NCBI RefSeq assembly: GCF_003044445.1
Contig: NZ_POWX01000003.1
Span: 1 to 64,000 of the forward strand
Source of the DNA: Neisseria mucosa
GTDB taxonomy: Bacteria > Pseudomonadota > Gammaproteobacteria > Burkholderiales > Neisseriaceae
DNA length: 64,000 nucleotides
Direction of reading: 5' to 3'
Numbering within the stretch: position 1 is the first letter of the stretch; each line of letters opens with the position of its first letter. The translations under genes were made by a program, and so were the position numbers. Under the pieces are notes generated by a model. It had not been told where the DNA came from. It searched no databases and was given only the letters and a program-made list of their open reading frames with translations. Positions 35,301-42,718 of this stretch are shown here, piece after piece.

Positions 35301-36653
35301 ATCAATGCGCAAGATACCGTAAAGCCGCATATTTTCACGCAAAAGGCGGACGAACTTCTCATAACCTGTGTGCTTCAACATCATCGGATTGAGCGGCGGC
35401 AAATCCCAGTTTTGCCCCGTCGGGCTGAACGGATCGGGCGGCGCGCCGACCGCCATATCCATACAATAATCGGCGCGGTTGAGCCAAGTATCCGCACTGC
35501 CGCGTGCCACGCCGACCGCCAAATCGCCGTAAATTCCGAGCTTCACGCCGCGCGCCGCAGCCGTCTCGTTCACTTCGCGCAACTGCTCCGCGCAAAGCCA
35601 TTGCAGCCACATATAAAAACGGATTTCGCGGCGATGGCCCTGTGCAAATCTTTGAACTGCCTCACCATGCGGATCATGAAACTCCGCCGGCCAAGACAGC
35701 CAACCCACTTCACCGGAGCGGTTGTAATACTGATCCAACGCCTCAAACAAACCGAAGCCTTCCAAAGCCCAGCCGCGTTCTTCGACAAAGGCGTCAAATG
35801 CCGCCCGCTCTTGTTCGGCGGCTTCGCATCCGTCGTTTTCAAACGCGTCAAACGCCCTCTGCAAAGCATCGCGCTTGAACGCCCAAACCGCCGTATAAGC
35901 GACGGTTTCCGTAATCCGCAACGCCGCAATGCGCTGGCAGATATTCGGCTGCTTGAGCCAGTTTTTCAGCTTTTCGTTGTAAGTAAACGCGCCGACCTTT
36001 TCCACATCCAGATAAATCGGATTGAGCCATTCGCGCGAAGACGGGCTGTACGGGCTGGCAAAAGCAGGCTTGGCACTGAAAAGCGCATGCAGCGGATTGA
36101 TGCCGACGAAATCCAGTTGCTTATCCGCCGCAAACGCCATCAAATCCAGCAAATCGGTAAAATCCCCGATGCCCCAGTTCCGTTGCGAACGCAGGCTGTA
36201 CAGATGCGTTGTCAGTCCGTTCATGCGCAAACCGTGTTCCAGCGTTTTCGGCTGATAAACCGACTGCGGCGCAACCACCAGCCGTACCTTGCGGACAATG
36301 CCTTCAACTTCTGTAAACAATGTGTAATAGCCGCAAGCCAAAGCAGGCAGCGCAACCCAAAGCACGCCGTCCTCGCCATGATTTAACGACAAAACCTGCC
36401 GCCCGCCCGCTTCGTCTTCCAAGCAAATTTCAACCGCGCCACGAAACTCGGAAGGCATTTGCAAAGATTCCTGACCGTTTTCATGCGCCACTAAAGTATT
36501 CAAATAAAGGTCGTCTGAAAAACCGTCCTGCTGCAAAGCCCCAACAATCCCTTCCAAAACCTCGGGTTTGGTCTCATGATAAATTCCACCGATGTCGTGG
36601 AAACCCAAATCAATTCCCAAGCCCAGAGCCTGCTCTTCCAAATGTTCGCTCAT
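32343..36653 (-). CDS. MalQ-GlgB fusion: 4-alpha-glucanotransferase + 1,4-alpha-glucan branching enzyme
   Basis: One uninterrupted frame of 1436 residues carries two complete glucan enzymes. Residues about 1-715 are GH77 amylomaltase (MalQ): N-terminal beta domain, LYSLRSQRNWGIGDFTDL, nucleophile Asp451 in ILRIDHVMAL, acid/base Glu498 in VIGEDLGTV, Asp549 in VVSTHDVAP. Residues about 735-1420 are GH13 GlgB: N-terminal modules including a CBM48 (AVWAPNAQRVSVIGEFNHWDG), nucleophile Asp1102 in FDGIRVDAVASM, the acid/base Glu in IAEEST (1155/1156), Asp1220 in LPLSHDEVVHGK. No stop or start signal separates them. MalQ disproportionates alpha-1,4-glucans and GlgB adds alpha-1,6 branches; both act in the cytosol. 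Several DUS are embedded (FSDDL, FQTT, SSE, NSDDP). The canonical DWVPGHFP has Val for Pro. Confidence 0.93.
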   Translation of the reverse strand: MSEHLEEQALGLGIDLGFHDIGGIYHETKPEVLEGIVGALQQDGFSDDLYLNTLVAHENGQESLQMPSEFRGAVEICLEDEAGGRQVLSLNHGEDGVLWVALPALACGYYTLFTEVEGIVRKVRLVVAPQSVYQPKTLEHGLRMNGLTTHLYSLRSQRNWGIGDFTDLLDLMAFAADKQLDFVGINPLHALFSAKPAFASPYSPSSREWLNPIYLDVEKVGAFTYNEKLKNWLKQPNICQRIAALRITETVAYTAVWAFKRDALQRAFDAFENDGCEAAEQERAAFDAFVEERGWALEGFGLFEALDQYYNRSGEVGWLSWPAEFHDPHGEAVQRFAQGHRREIRFYMWLQWLCAEQLREVNETAAARGVKLGIYGDLAVGVARGSADTWLNRADYCMDMAVGAPPDPFSPTGQNWDLPPLNPMMLKHTGYEKFVRLLRENMRLYGILRIDHVMALCRLWWVAGKTADFGAYVHYDADVMFAILALESRRNQCVVIGEDLGTVPDQARYLLNRYQVFSYKVVYFSKGWHGFEWPEEYPEQAITVVSTHDVAPLAGYWTGKDLDLMFRLGTIPDAETFQTTLEAREHDKADLFDKLKHAGCLPADAEMSSEIDETLLTALHRYAAMSRSKLYAVQLENLLGMSDNLNVPGVSEGYPNWARKMPVALEDFPHNRLIGGQLAMIGEVRMKKNSRMKPYHELDQVERDTVESLFLATHSDLFAYLGRHRLVEGDEVVRTLIPNAWGVDIVNRESGEVITSSEKVDERGFFVAVLPEGAPDYALNVRYAEDAEPVREEDPYRFGSALKDMDSWLLAEGKHLRPYETLGAHFAEVDGVKGVSFAVWAPNAQRVSVIGEFNHWDGRRHVMRFHRDNGIWDIFIPAVKLNALYKFEIRDANGDVRQKTDPYAFGAELRPNTASVVRGLPEKVETPDFRARANAIDAPISIYEVHLGSWKRNPENNFWLTYEQLAKELVAYVKDMGFTHIEFLPVSEYPFDGSWGYQATGLYAPTSRFGSPDELRALIKAAHDEGIGVILDWVVGHFPTDDHGLAKFDGTALYEHADPREGYHQDWNTLIYNFGRNEVKNFLQGNALYWIERFGFDGIRVDAVASMIYRNYSRKDGEWIPNQYGGHENLEAIAFLRDTNTMLKEVVPSATEIAEESTSFANVTRQEGLNFSYKWNMGWMNDTLRYMMEDPINRKYHHNKMTFGMMYQYSENFVLPLSHDEVVHGKRSLLGRMPGDCWQQFANLRAYYGFMYGFPGKKLLFMGNEFAQGREWNYNEGLDWFLLDQEGGWHKGVQNFVRDLNRVYKDTAPLYQLDQWPEGFEWLVADDGNNSVFVFERRDREGNRVIVISNFTPVVHDSYRFGVNEAGEYREILNSDDPDYNGSGVSAGQTLQTEEIWSHGRPNSLAVKVPPLATVYLYKAAEPRATEAADQAEGEA

Positions 36654-36860
36654 GACACAATTCGCCTGTTTACAATAAACCGAATCTTAATATAAATAAG
36701 ATTGCACGTTCCTAATAATTTAGAGAAAACAAACCTTCAGACCCAGATTTCCTTGCTTAGTTTGACTTATCCCAAAATTTTTGGGCGATAGGGAAGCAGC
36801 TTGATTTTGATGGTTGTCGGAATGTTTCAGCTATATTTGGATATGGGTTTGCAGCATACA
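36654..36860. promoter_or_regulatory. Upstream region of the malQ-glgB fusion
   Basis: It contains the inverted repeat AATCTTA (36683-36689) / TAAGATT (36697-36703) with a seven-base A/T loop, about 30 bases before the fusion start. It may be an operator; no regulator gene is adjacent. No other gene is visible here. Confidence 0.35.
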
Positions 36861-36910
36861 AAAAGGTCGTCTGAAAACAGAAACCCAATCCTGCTTTCAG
36901 ACGACCTTTT
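36861..36910 (-). terminator. DUS hairpin terminator after slyD
   Basis: Arms AAAAGGTCGTCTGAAA / TTTCAGACGACCTTTT, extended by ACAG-type inner pairing, 20 bases beyond the stop. Confidence 0.78.
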
Positions 36911-36929
36911 AGATTGTCAATCAACTTAA

Positions 36930-37409
36930 TTAGTGATGATGACCGTGCGGGCCGTGAACGTGGCCGTGTGCAATTTCTTCTTCAGTCGCATCGCGTACGC
37001 CGTCAACTGTCGCTTTAAACAAAATTTTCATGCCGGCAAGCGGATGGTTGCCGTCTACTACGGCTTTGCCGTCTGCTACGTCGGTTACGCGGTAAATCAA
37101 GACGTCGCCGGTTTCAGGATCATCGGCTTCAAACATCATGCCGACTTCCACTTCAACCGGGAACACACTTAAATCTTCGATGCGCACTAAGCCGGGATCT
37201 TGTTCGCCGAACGCATCATCGGGAGACAGCGCAACTTCAACTGTATCGCCGACGTTTTTTTCGTGCAAAGCTTCTTCCACCAAAGGGAAAATGCCGTCAT
37301 ATCCGCCGTGCAGATAGGCAATAGGTTCTTCGGTTTTGTCCAGCAGTTGGTTGTCCGCATCGTACATTTCATAGTGAAGCGAAACCACGGAATTTTTTTT
37401 AATAGCCAT
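36930..37409 (-). CDS. slyD: FKBP-type peptidyl-prolyl isomerase SlyD
   Basis: The 159-residue cytosolic chaperone/isomerase starts MAIKKNSVVSLHYEM. It has the FKBP strands (YLHGGYDGIFPLVEEAL), the inserted-in-flap chaperone domain (about residues 70-125), and the His-rich tail HGHVHGPHGHHH that binds nickel or zinc in SlyD proteins. AAAGGATAAAAA precedes the ATG. Confidence 0.92.
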   Translation of the reverse strand: MAIKKNSVVSLHYEMYDADNQLLDKTEEPIAYLHGGYDGIFPLVEEALHEKNVGDTVEVALSPDDAFGEQDPGLVRIEDLSVFPVEVEVGMMFEADDPETGDVLIYRVTDVADGKAVVDGNHPLAGMKILFKATVDGVRDATEEEIAHGHVHGPHGHHH

Positions 37410-37982
37410 TTTTTATCCTTTATCATGACCGTTTATCAAAATAGGCTTTATTGACAACCCTCTGCCAACAAATCTCAAATATTCTAACACACCGCCGTCA
37501 TGCACGGATATTTATCTTAAAGATTCATAAAATTAACAATTACCAATAAAAACAGACAATATTTAACCAAAATTATGCAAAAGCGTAAATTTTGATAATT
37601 TTTATACTGGTGTAACTTTTTTACAACTTTTGTTTCTGTGTATAATGATTTTGTTTAGATTATTCAAACAAATCAGAAATAGAAGCCGATTGCGTATTGT
37701 TTAAATGTAAATACATGAAATCAATAAATTTTACGATATGGTCTATTTCGAATAGAGCCTGAATAACAACCTATGTTGATTAGGTTTATCCCCATCTTTC
37801 GTCCATTCCGGATTGATTAGAAGTTACTAAAAAATTACTAATTCGTCTGTATCGTTGCACCGAGCCATGCTGTGGGGCATAATGCAGGAAATTCAGCAAT
37901 GAATTTTTACTCTAATGGAACGGCTTAATGCCGTTTCATTTGTTCCGTTTTTATTTAAATCGATTTAAAGAAGGTTCTCAAA
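37410..37982. other. Long AT-rich region upstream of the repeat lipoprotein
   Basis: No gene is visible in about 570 bases. A TATAAT lies at 37641-37646 and a small hairpin AACGGC/GCCGTT near 37919-37935, shortly before the lipoprotein start, could be part of its leader. The length suggests extensive regulation or an untranslated RNA. Confidence 0.4.
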
Positions 37983-38261
37983 ATGAAAAAATCTCTGATT
38001 GCTGCTGCTCTGTTCTCTTTGGCTTTGGCTGCTTGTGGCGACAAAGCTGCTGACACTGCCGCTTCTGCCGCTTCTGAAGCTGCATCTGCTGCTACTGAGG
38101 CTGCATCTGCTGCTACTGAGGCTGCATCTGCTGCTACTGAAGCTGCTGCTTCTGCTACCGAAGCTGCTGCTACCGAAGCTGCATCTGCTGCTACTGAAGC
38201 CGCTTCTGCCGCTACCGAAGCTGCCTCTGCTGCTACTGAAGCCGCTTCTGCTGCAAAATAA
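37983..38261 (+). CDS. Small lipoprotein with Ala-rich heptad repeats
   Basis: The 92-residue product has a lipoprotein signal MKKSLIAAALFSLALAAC (lipobox LAAC, Cys18). It is followed by an almost pure Ala/Ser/Thr/Glu tail built of the heptad EAASAAT: three units, one variant EAAASAT, a truncated EAAT, three more units, then EAASAAK. It should form a long amphipathic helix. It resembles the meningococcal NMB1468-type repeat lipoprotein. AAGAAGG lies before the ATG. Repeat number probably varies among strains. Confidence 0.85.
   Translation: MKKSLIAAALFSLALAACGDKAADTAASAASEAASAATEAASAATEAASAATEAAASATEAAATEAASAATEAASAATEAASAATEAASAAK
38077..38258 (+). repeat. 21-bp tandem coding repeat
   Basis: About nine imperfect copies of GAAGCTGCATCTGCTGCTACT encode the heptads; one copy is shortened by nine bases, keeping frame. 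Confidence 0.85.
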
Positions 38262-38274
38262 TATTTTTACAGTT

Positions 38275-38311
38275 AAAAAAGCAGGATACGGATTGTATCC
38301 TGCTTTTTTTT
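38275..38311 (+). terminator. Strong terminator of the repeat lipoprotein
   Basis: Fifteen-base stem AAAAAAGCAGGATAC with its complement, short loop and eight T. Confidence 0.9.
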
Positions 38312-38398
38312 ATTTTTCAGACGACCTTTACCGTTTTTCGCGCCCCCTTATCCGCTATATAATCCCCGTACACATATAAACCATTCCTGCTTCCCGCC

Positions 38399-39766
38399 AT
38401 GTCCAATCTGTACGACCGCTTTCTTGAATTCCTTTCTCCTGCCGAAATCCTCGAAGCCACTCCGGCTCTCCTAAACGACCAGCGTCGCCGTTTTGTTTCC
38501 GAACCCGACATCATCTTGCAACCGCATTCCATAGAAAATGTACAAAAAATCATGCGGTTTTGTTTTGAACACCGTATCCCCGTTACCCCGCAGGGCGGCA
38601 ATACCGGTTTGTGCGGCGCTGCGGTAGCCTCCAGCGGCGTGCTACTCAATCTCTCTAAAATCAACCGCATCCGCGAAATCAACCTTGCCGACAACAGCAT
38701 CACCGTCGAAGCGGGCGTAATCCTGCAAAACGTCCAAAAAGCGGCTGCCGAAGCAGGCAGGCTGTTTCCCCTCAGTCTTGCCAGCGAAGGTTCGTGCGAA
38801 ATCGGCGGCAATATCGCCTGCAACGCCGGCGGATTAAACGTTTTACGCTATGGCAGTATGCGCGACTTGGTATTGGGTTTGGAAGTCGTCCTACCCAATG
38901 GCGAACTTGTTTCCCATCTCCAACCGCTGCACAAAAATACCACCGGCTACGACCTGCGCCACCTCTTCATCGGCAGCGAAGGCACGCTCGGCATTATTAC
39001 CGCCGCCACGCTCAAACTCTTCGCCCGTCCGCAAACCATAGCTACCGCGTGGGTAGGGCTGGACGACATCGAATCTGCCGTAGAGCTTTTAACAGCCGTA
39101 CAAGGGCATTTTGCCGAACGTCTAACCAGTTTCGAGCTTATCAGCCGCTACGCTTTGGCATTGTCTTCCGAGTTCAGCCGTCTTAAACAGCCGACCGATG
39201 CAAACTGGCATGTCCTGCTCGAACTGACCGACTCCGTTCCCGATGCCGCGCTCGACGAAAAACTTGCCGAGTTTCTCTATCAAAACGGCCAAGAAAACAG
39301 CATCATCGCGCAATCCGAACAAGAACGCCTCGAACTGTGGACGCTGCGTGAAAACATTTCCGCATCCCAGCGCAAGCTCGGCACCAGCATCAAACACGAC
39401 ATCGCCGTCCCGATTTCCCAAGTCGCCGCCTTTGTCCGTCAATGCGCCCCCGCTTTGGAAGCCCGCTTTCCCTGCATACAGATTGTCTGCTTCGGACATT
39501 TGGGCGACGGCAGCCTGCATTACAACACTTTCCTGCCCGACGTTTTGAGCAACGATGCTTACCGCTACGAAGATGCCGTAAACACCATCGTCTATGAACA
39601 CATTCTCGCCTGCCACGGTACCATCGCAGCGGAACACGGTATCGGCACTATCAAAAAACACTGGCTCCCCAGCGTCCGCACCCCGTCGGAAATCGCTCTG
39701 ATGCGCGCCATCAAAGCCCAGCTTGACCCTCACAACATCATGAATCCGGGCAAGCTCCTACCTTAA
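38399..39766 (+). CDS. FAD-linked 2-hydroxyacid oxidase/dehydrogenase (GlcD/DLD-like)
   Basis: The 455-residue flavoprotein has a VAO-type FAD domain (PVTPQGGNTGLCGAA, about residues 60-75; ASEGSCEIGGNIACNAGG, about 127-144) and the C-terminal substrate domain with metal/flavin motifs CFGHLGDGSLHYN and AAEHGIGTIKKHW and the ending DPHNIMNPGKLLP. This family oxidises D-lactate, glycolate or D-2-hydroxyglutarate; the substrate is unresolved. No clear ribosome site precedes the ATG. Confidence 0.85.
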   Translation: MSNLYDRFLEFLSPAEILEATPALLNDQRRRFVSEPDIILQPHSIENVQKIMRFCFEHRIPVTPQGGNTGLCGAAVASSGVLLNLSKINRIREINLADNSITVEAGVILQNVQKAAAEAGRLFPLSLASEGSCEIGGNIACNAGGLNVLRYGSMRDLVLGLEVVLPNGELVSHLQPLHKNTTGYDLRHLFIGSEGTLGIITAATLKLFARPQTIATAWVGLDDIESAVELLTAVQGHFAERLTSFELISRYALALSSEFSRLKQPTDANWHVLLELTDSVPDAALDEKLAEFLYQNGQENSIIAQSEQERLELWTLRENISASQRKLGTSIKHDIAVPISQVAAFVRQCAPALEARFPCIQIVCFGHLGDGSLHYNTFLPDVLSNDAYRYEDAVNTIVYEHILACHGTIAAEHGIGTIKKHWLPSVRTPSEIALMRAIKAQLDPHNIMNPGKLLP

Positions 39767-39793
39767 GCAGAATTTCAGCATTTGCCAAAATCG

Positions 39794-39839
39794 AAAAGGT
39801 CGTCTGAAAACCCATCCTCAAGTTTCAGACGACCTTTTT
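39794..39839 (+). terminator. DUS hairpin terminator
   Basis: Arms AAAAGGTCGTCTGAAA / TTTCAGACGACCTTTTT, 28 bases after the oxidase stop. Confidence 0.78.
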
Positions 39840-39906
39840 ATTCTCAACTACTCAATGCTGTTATAATTCGTAAATTAAGTAAAACAACGACTTCAAAAGG
39901 AAAAAC

Positions 39907-40893
39907 ATGACGCTCAAGCCCCCCGTCCGAATCGCCGTTACCGGCGCGGCAGGACAAATTGCCTATGCTACCCTATTCCGTATCGCCGGCGGCATTATGC
40001 TCGGACGCGACCAACCCGTTATCCTGCAACTGCTCGACCTGCCACAGGCGCAGCAGGCATTGCGCGGCGTGATTATGGAAATGCAGGATTGCGCTTTCCC
40101 GCTTCTTGCCGACATTTTCGCGACAGACGACCCCGAAGTCGCCTTCAAAGATGCCGACATTGCTTTGTTGATTGGTGCGCGTCCGCGTATCAAAGGCATG
40201 GAACGCGCCGACCTGTTGCACGCCAACGCCGAAATTTTCAAAGTACAAGGCGCGGCGTTGAACAAAGTTGCCCATCGCGACGTCAAAGTCCTCGTCGTCG
40301 GCAACCCTGCCAACACCAACGCCTACATCGCCATGAAATCCGCGCCCGACATCCCGCCGGAAAACTTCACCGCCCTGATGCGTCTCGACCACCACCGCGC
40401 CGTCAGCCAAGTCGCCGAGAAAATCAACCGCCCGATTCCTTCCATCGAGCAAATGTGCGTCTGGGGCAACCACAGCCCGACCATGTACGCCGACTACCGC
40501 TACGCCACCAGCAACGGCGAGTCCGTCAAAGACATGATTACCGAACCCGATTGGAACACCGAAGTCTTCATGCCGAAAATCGCCGGACGCGGTGCCGCCA
40601 TCATCGCCGCGCGCGGTTCGTCGTCCGCCGCCTCCGCCGCGAATGCCGCCATCTACCACCTGCGCGACTGGCTGCTCGGCAGCAGCGGCAAATGGATAAC
40701 GATGGGCGTTCCTTCCGACGGCTCTTACGGCATCCCCGAAGGTTTGATTTTCGGTTTCCCCGTCATTTGCGACGCAGGCAGCTACCGCATCGTCCAAGGC
40801 TTGGACTTGTCGGATGAGTTCAGCCGCCAACGCATCGCCGCGACACTGGCGGAGCTGGAAGAAGAACGCGCCGCCATACAAGATATGCTTTAA
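39907..40893 (+). CDS. mdh: NAD-dependent malate dehydrogenase
   Basis: The 328-residue enzyme interconverts malate and oxaloacetate. NAD-binding TGAAGQIAYATLFRIA near residue 12, catalytic segment LMRLDHHRAVSQVA with the active Asp, active His in WGNHSPTMYADY, and GRGAAIIAARGSSSAASAANAA near 220. The layout matches the cytosolic-type (two-domain, about 325 residues) MDH. AAAGGAAAAAC precedes the ATG. As I recall, N. meningitidis relies on the quinone-linked Mqo, so this gene may mark commensals. Confidence 0.93.
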   Translation: MTLKPPVRIAVTGAAGQIAYATLFRIAGGIMLGRDQPVILQLLDLPQAQQALRGVIMEMQDCAFPLLADIFATDDPEVAFKDADIALLIGARPRIKGMERADLLHANAEIFKVQGAALNKVAHRDVKVLVVGNPANTNAYIAMKSAPDIPPENFTALMRLDHHRAVSQVAEKINRPIPSIEQMCVWGNHSPTMYADYRYATSNGESVKDMITEPDWNTEVFMPKIAGRGAAIIAARGSSSAASAANAAIYHLRDWLLGSSGKWITMGVPSDGSYGIPEGLIFGFPVICDAGSYRIVQGLDLSDEFSRQRIAATLAELEEERAAIQDML

Positions 40894-40898
40894 AAGAT

Positions 40899-40934
40899 CG
40901 AGGTCGTCTGAAAACCGGTTTTCAGACGACCTCG
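40899..40934 (+). terminator. Perfect 36-bp DUS palindrome after mdh
   Basis: CGAGGTCGTCTGAAAACC followed immediately by its complement; terminates mdh. Confidence 0.8.
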
Positions 40935-40960
40935 ACTGACATGAATACCACGGAGTCCCC

Positions 40961-42133
40961 ATGACCACATTGGCCAACAAAAAACTCGCCGTCCTCATCG
41001 ACGCCGACAACGCCCCCGCCGACATCATCGACCGCCTGCTCGAAGAAGTTGCCAAATACGGCATCGCCAGCGTCAAGCGCATCTACGGCGACTGGAGCCA
41101 CGGCCTTTCCAAATGGAAAGCCGCCCTCCTGCCCCACGCCATCATCCCCGTCCAACAATTCGCCTACACCAAAGGCAAAAACGCCACCGATATGGCGCTG
41201 GTCATCGACGCGATGGATTTGCTATACAGCGGCAACTTCGACGGCTTCTGCATCGTATCCAGCGATTCCGACTTCACCCGCCTGGCAAGCCGCCTGCGCG
41301 AAAGCGGGCTGACCGTGTACGGTTTCGGCGAAAAGAAAACGCCCGAAGCCTTCCGCAAAGCCTGCGACAAATTCATCTACACCGAAATCTTCCGTCCCGA
41401 AAAACAACGCCAAGAAAAAGAGAAAAACAGCGGCAAAAACACCCCTGCCGCCGCCCCTGACGCGCTGTCCCTGCTCAAACGCGCCGTGCGCGAAAACGCC
41501 GACGACCTCGGCTGGGCGAACCTCGGTCCCATCGGCAGCTACATCAGCAAAATCAATCCCGATTTCGACTCAAGGCTGTACGGCTACGGCAAACTCTCCG
41601 ACCTCATCAAATCCTTCGACATCTTCGAACACCGCACCGACAACAACCAACTCCAAGTCCGCCGCCGCAAATCCGCCGACAAGCCGACAGAGAGGTCGTC
41701 TGAAAACCCAGTGGCAACCCATCAGGCAGAAGAAACCGTTTCAGACGACCCCAACGCCGCGCAAAAACGCAAAACGCGCAGCAAAAAAACCAACCCAACC
41801 AAAAACGAAAATACTGCACCAAACCCTGCGGCAGACACCGCGCAACCGACACCCGCCAAACCCGAACCCGCCGCCAAAAGCAGCAAACTGCCCGTTACCC
41901 GCGTTATCCCCGCTGTACAGCAGGCAGTCGACACCCACGCCGACGAACAAGGCTGGGCGCGTTTGAGCGACGTATCGAAGCAACTCGCCGCACAAGGCAC
42001 CGACCCGCAGCAATACGGCTTTGAAACCATAAACCACCTCATCCACGCCATCTACACCGACTGGCTGGAAATCAAAAAAGCCGGCCGCGGCGAACGCCTG
42101 CGCGTCAACAAACGCTTTACCGCCAAAAGTTAA
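40961..42133 (+). CDS. NYN-domain protein with two OST-HTH/LOTUS domains
   Basis: The 390-residue protein has an N-terminal NYN (PIN-like) nuclease domain, residues about 8-150, with acidic residues in VLIDADNAP, NATDMALVIDAMD and IVSSDSDFTRLASRLRESG. OST-HTH modules follow at about 165-235 (ENADDLGWANLGPIGSYISK, YGYGKLSDLIKSF) and about 315-385 (EQGWARLSDVSKQL, YGFETINHLIHAI). The Lys/Pro/Ala-rich linker between them contains two DUS (RSSEN and SDDP). NYN domains cut RNA and OST-HTH domains bind RNA, so an RNA-directed nuclease is likely. The cellular role is unknown. Confidence 0.88.
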   Translation: MTTLANKKLAVLIDADNAPADIIDRLLEEVAKYGIASVKRIYGDWSHGLSKWKAALLPHAIIPVQQFAYTKGKNATDMALVIDAMDLLYSGNFDGFCIVSSDSDFTRLASRLRESGLTVYGFGEKKTPEAFRKACDKFIYTEIFRPEKQRQEKEKNSGKNTPAAAPDALSLLKRAVRENADDLGWANLGPIGSYISKINPDFDSRLYGYGKLSDLIKSFDIFEHRTDNNQLQVRRRKSADKPTERSSENPVATHQAEETVSDDPNAAQKRKTRSKKTNPTKNENTAPNPAADTAQPTPAKPEPAAKSSKLPVTRVIPAVQQAVDTHADEQGWARLSDVSKQLAAQGTDPQQYGFETINHLIHAIYTDWLEIKKAGRGERLRVNKRFTAKS

Positions 42134-42180
42134 GCCATATGTTTGAAGGAAAAAGCTAATCTGTCGCCCACAATCCACAG

Positions 42181-42247
42181 AGGTCGTCTGAAAATCTCAA
42201 AACCGTTTTAACTTCGTTGAAGCTGCGCTTTCAGACGACCTTTTTTT
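42181..42247 (+). terminator. DUS hairpin terminator after the NYN gene
   Basis: AGGTCGTCTGAAA (42181-42193) and TTTCAGACGACCT (42229-42241) followed by seven T. Confidence 0.75.
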
Positions 42248-42279
42248 AAAATCCATCTGCTAAATAGAAAAGGAAAATC

Positions 42280-42633
42280 ATGACTACACGTCATCAACTG
42301 AACAACACCGAATTGGCAAACCACACCTTTTTGCAGGATATGTACGACGACGATTATTTCCCGCACAAACTCGTGCAAAAAGGAGAAAACATCCTGGTTG
42401 AACTGTGCCGCCAAATCGAAACCGAACAGCCCGAAAATCTCGACGCCCTATACGAACTGACCCACGCAGCTACCGAACGCTTCAACGAATTGGCTGAAGA
42501 GTTTGATGAAAACGACAGCGAAATCGAGACCGTCGCCAGAGACATGATTGCCACCGATATGGAATACATCGCCCAAAGCTACGGCTTTGAAGATGCGGAC
42601 ATCGAAGAACTGGTTGCCCCGCGCGATTGGTAA
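42280..42633 (+). CDS. Small acidic conserved protein (DUF5713-like)
   Basis: The 117-residue acidic product starts MTTRHQLNNTELANHTFLQDMYDDDYFP and is mostly helical, with Asp/Glu-rich C-terminus. It resembles DUF5713. No signal peptide or catalytic motif is recognised. AAAAGGAAAATC precedes the ATG. It stands between two DUS terminators. Confidence 0.65.
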   Translation: MTTRHQLNNTELANHTFLQDMYDDDYFPHKLVQKGENILVELCRQIETEQPENLDALYELTHAATERFNELAEEFDENDSEIETVARDMIATDMEYIAQSYGFEDADIEELVAPRDW

Positions 42634-42646
42634 GTATGGTTGGCAA

Positions 42647-42677
42647 AAAGGTCGTCTGAAATTTTCAGACGACCTTT
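42647..42677 (+). terminator. DUS hairpin terminator
   Basis: AAAGGTCGTCTGAAA immediately followed by its complement. Confidence 0.8.
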
Positions 42678-42718
42678 AATGCTAAAATGTCCTCTGTTTG
42701 CCACACACACCGTTTTTC

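Noticed and set aside
34863..36386. 507-codon plus-strand frame opposite the MalQ part
   Set aside because: Complement of conserved catalytic sequence; no family match.
37983..38261. 21-bp repeats considered as a CRISPR array
   Set aside because: Units are contiguous without unique spacers and encode protein heptads.
38317..38823. 168-codon minus-strand frame at the start of the FAD oxidase
   Set aside because: Antisense to the FAD-binding domain; its VV-stop ending only reflects the local uptake sequence.
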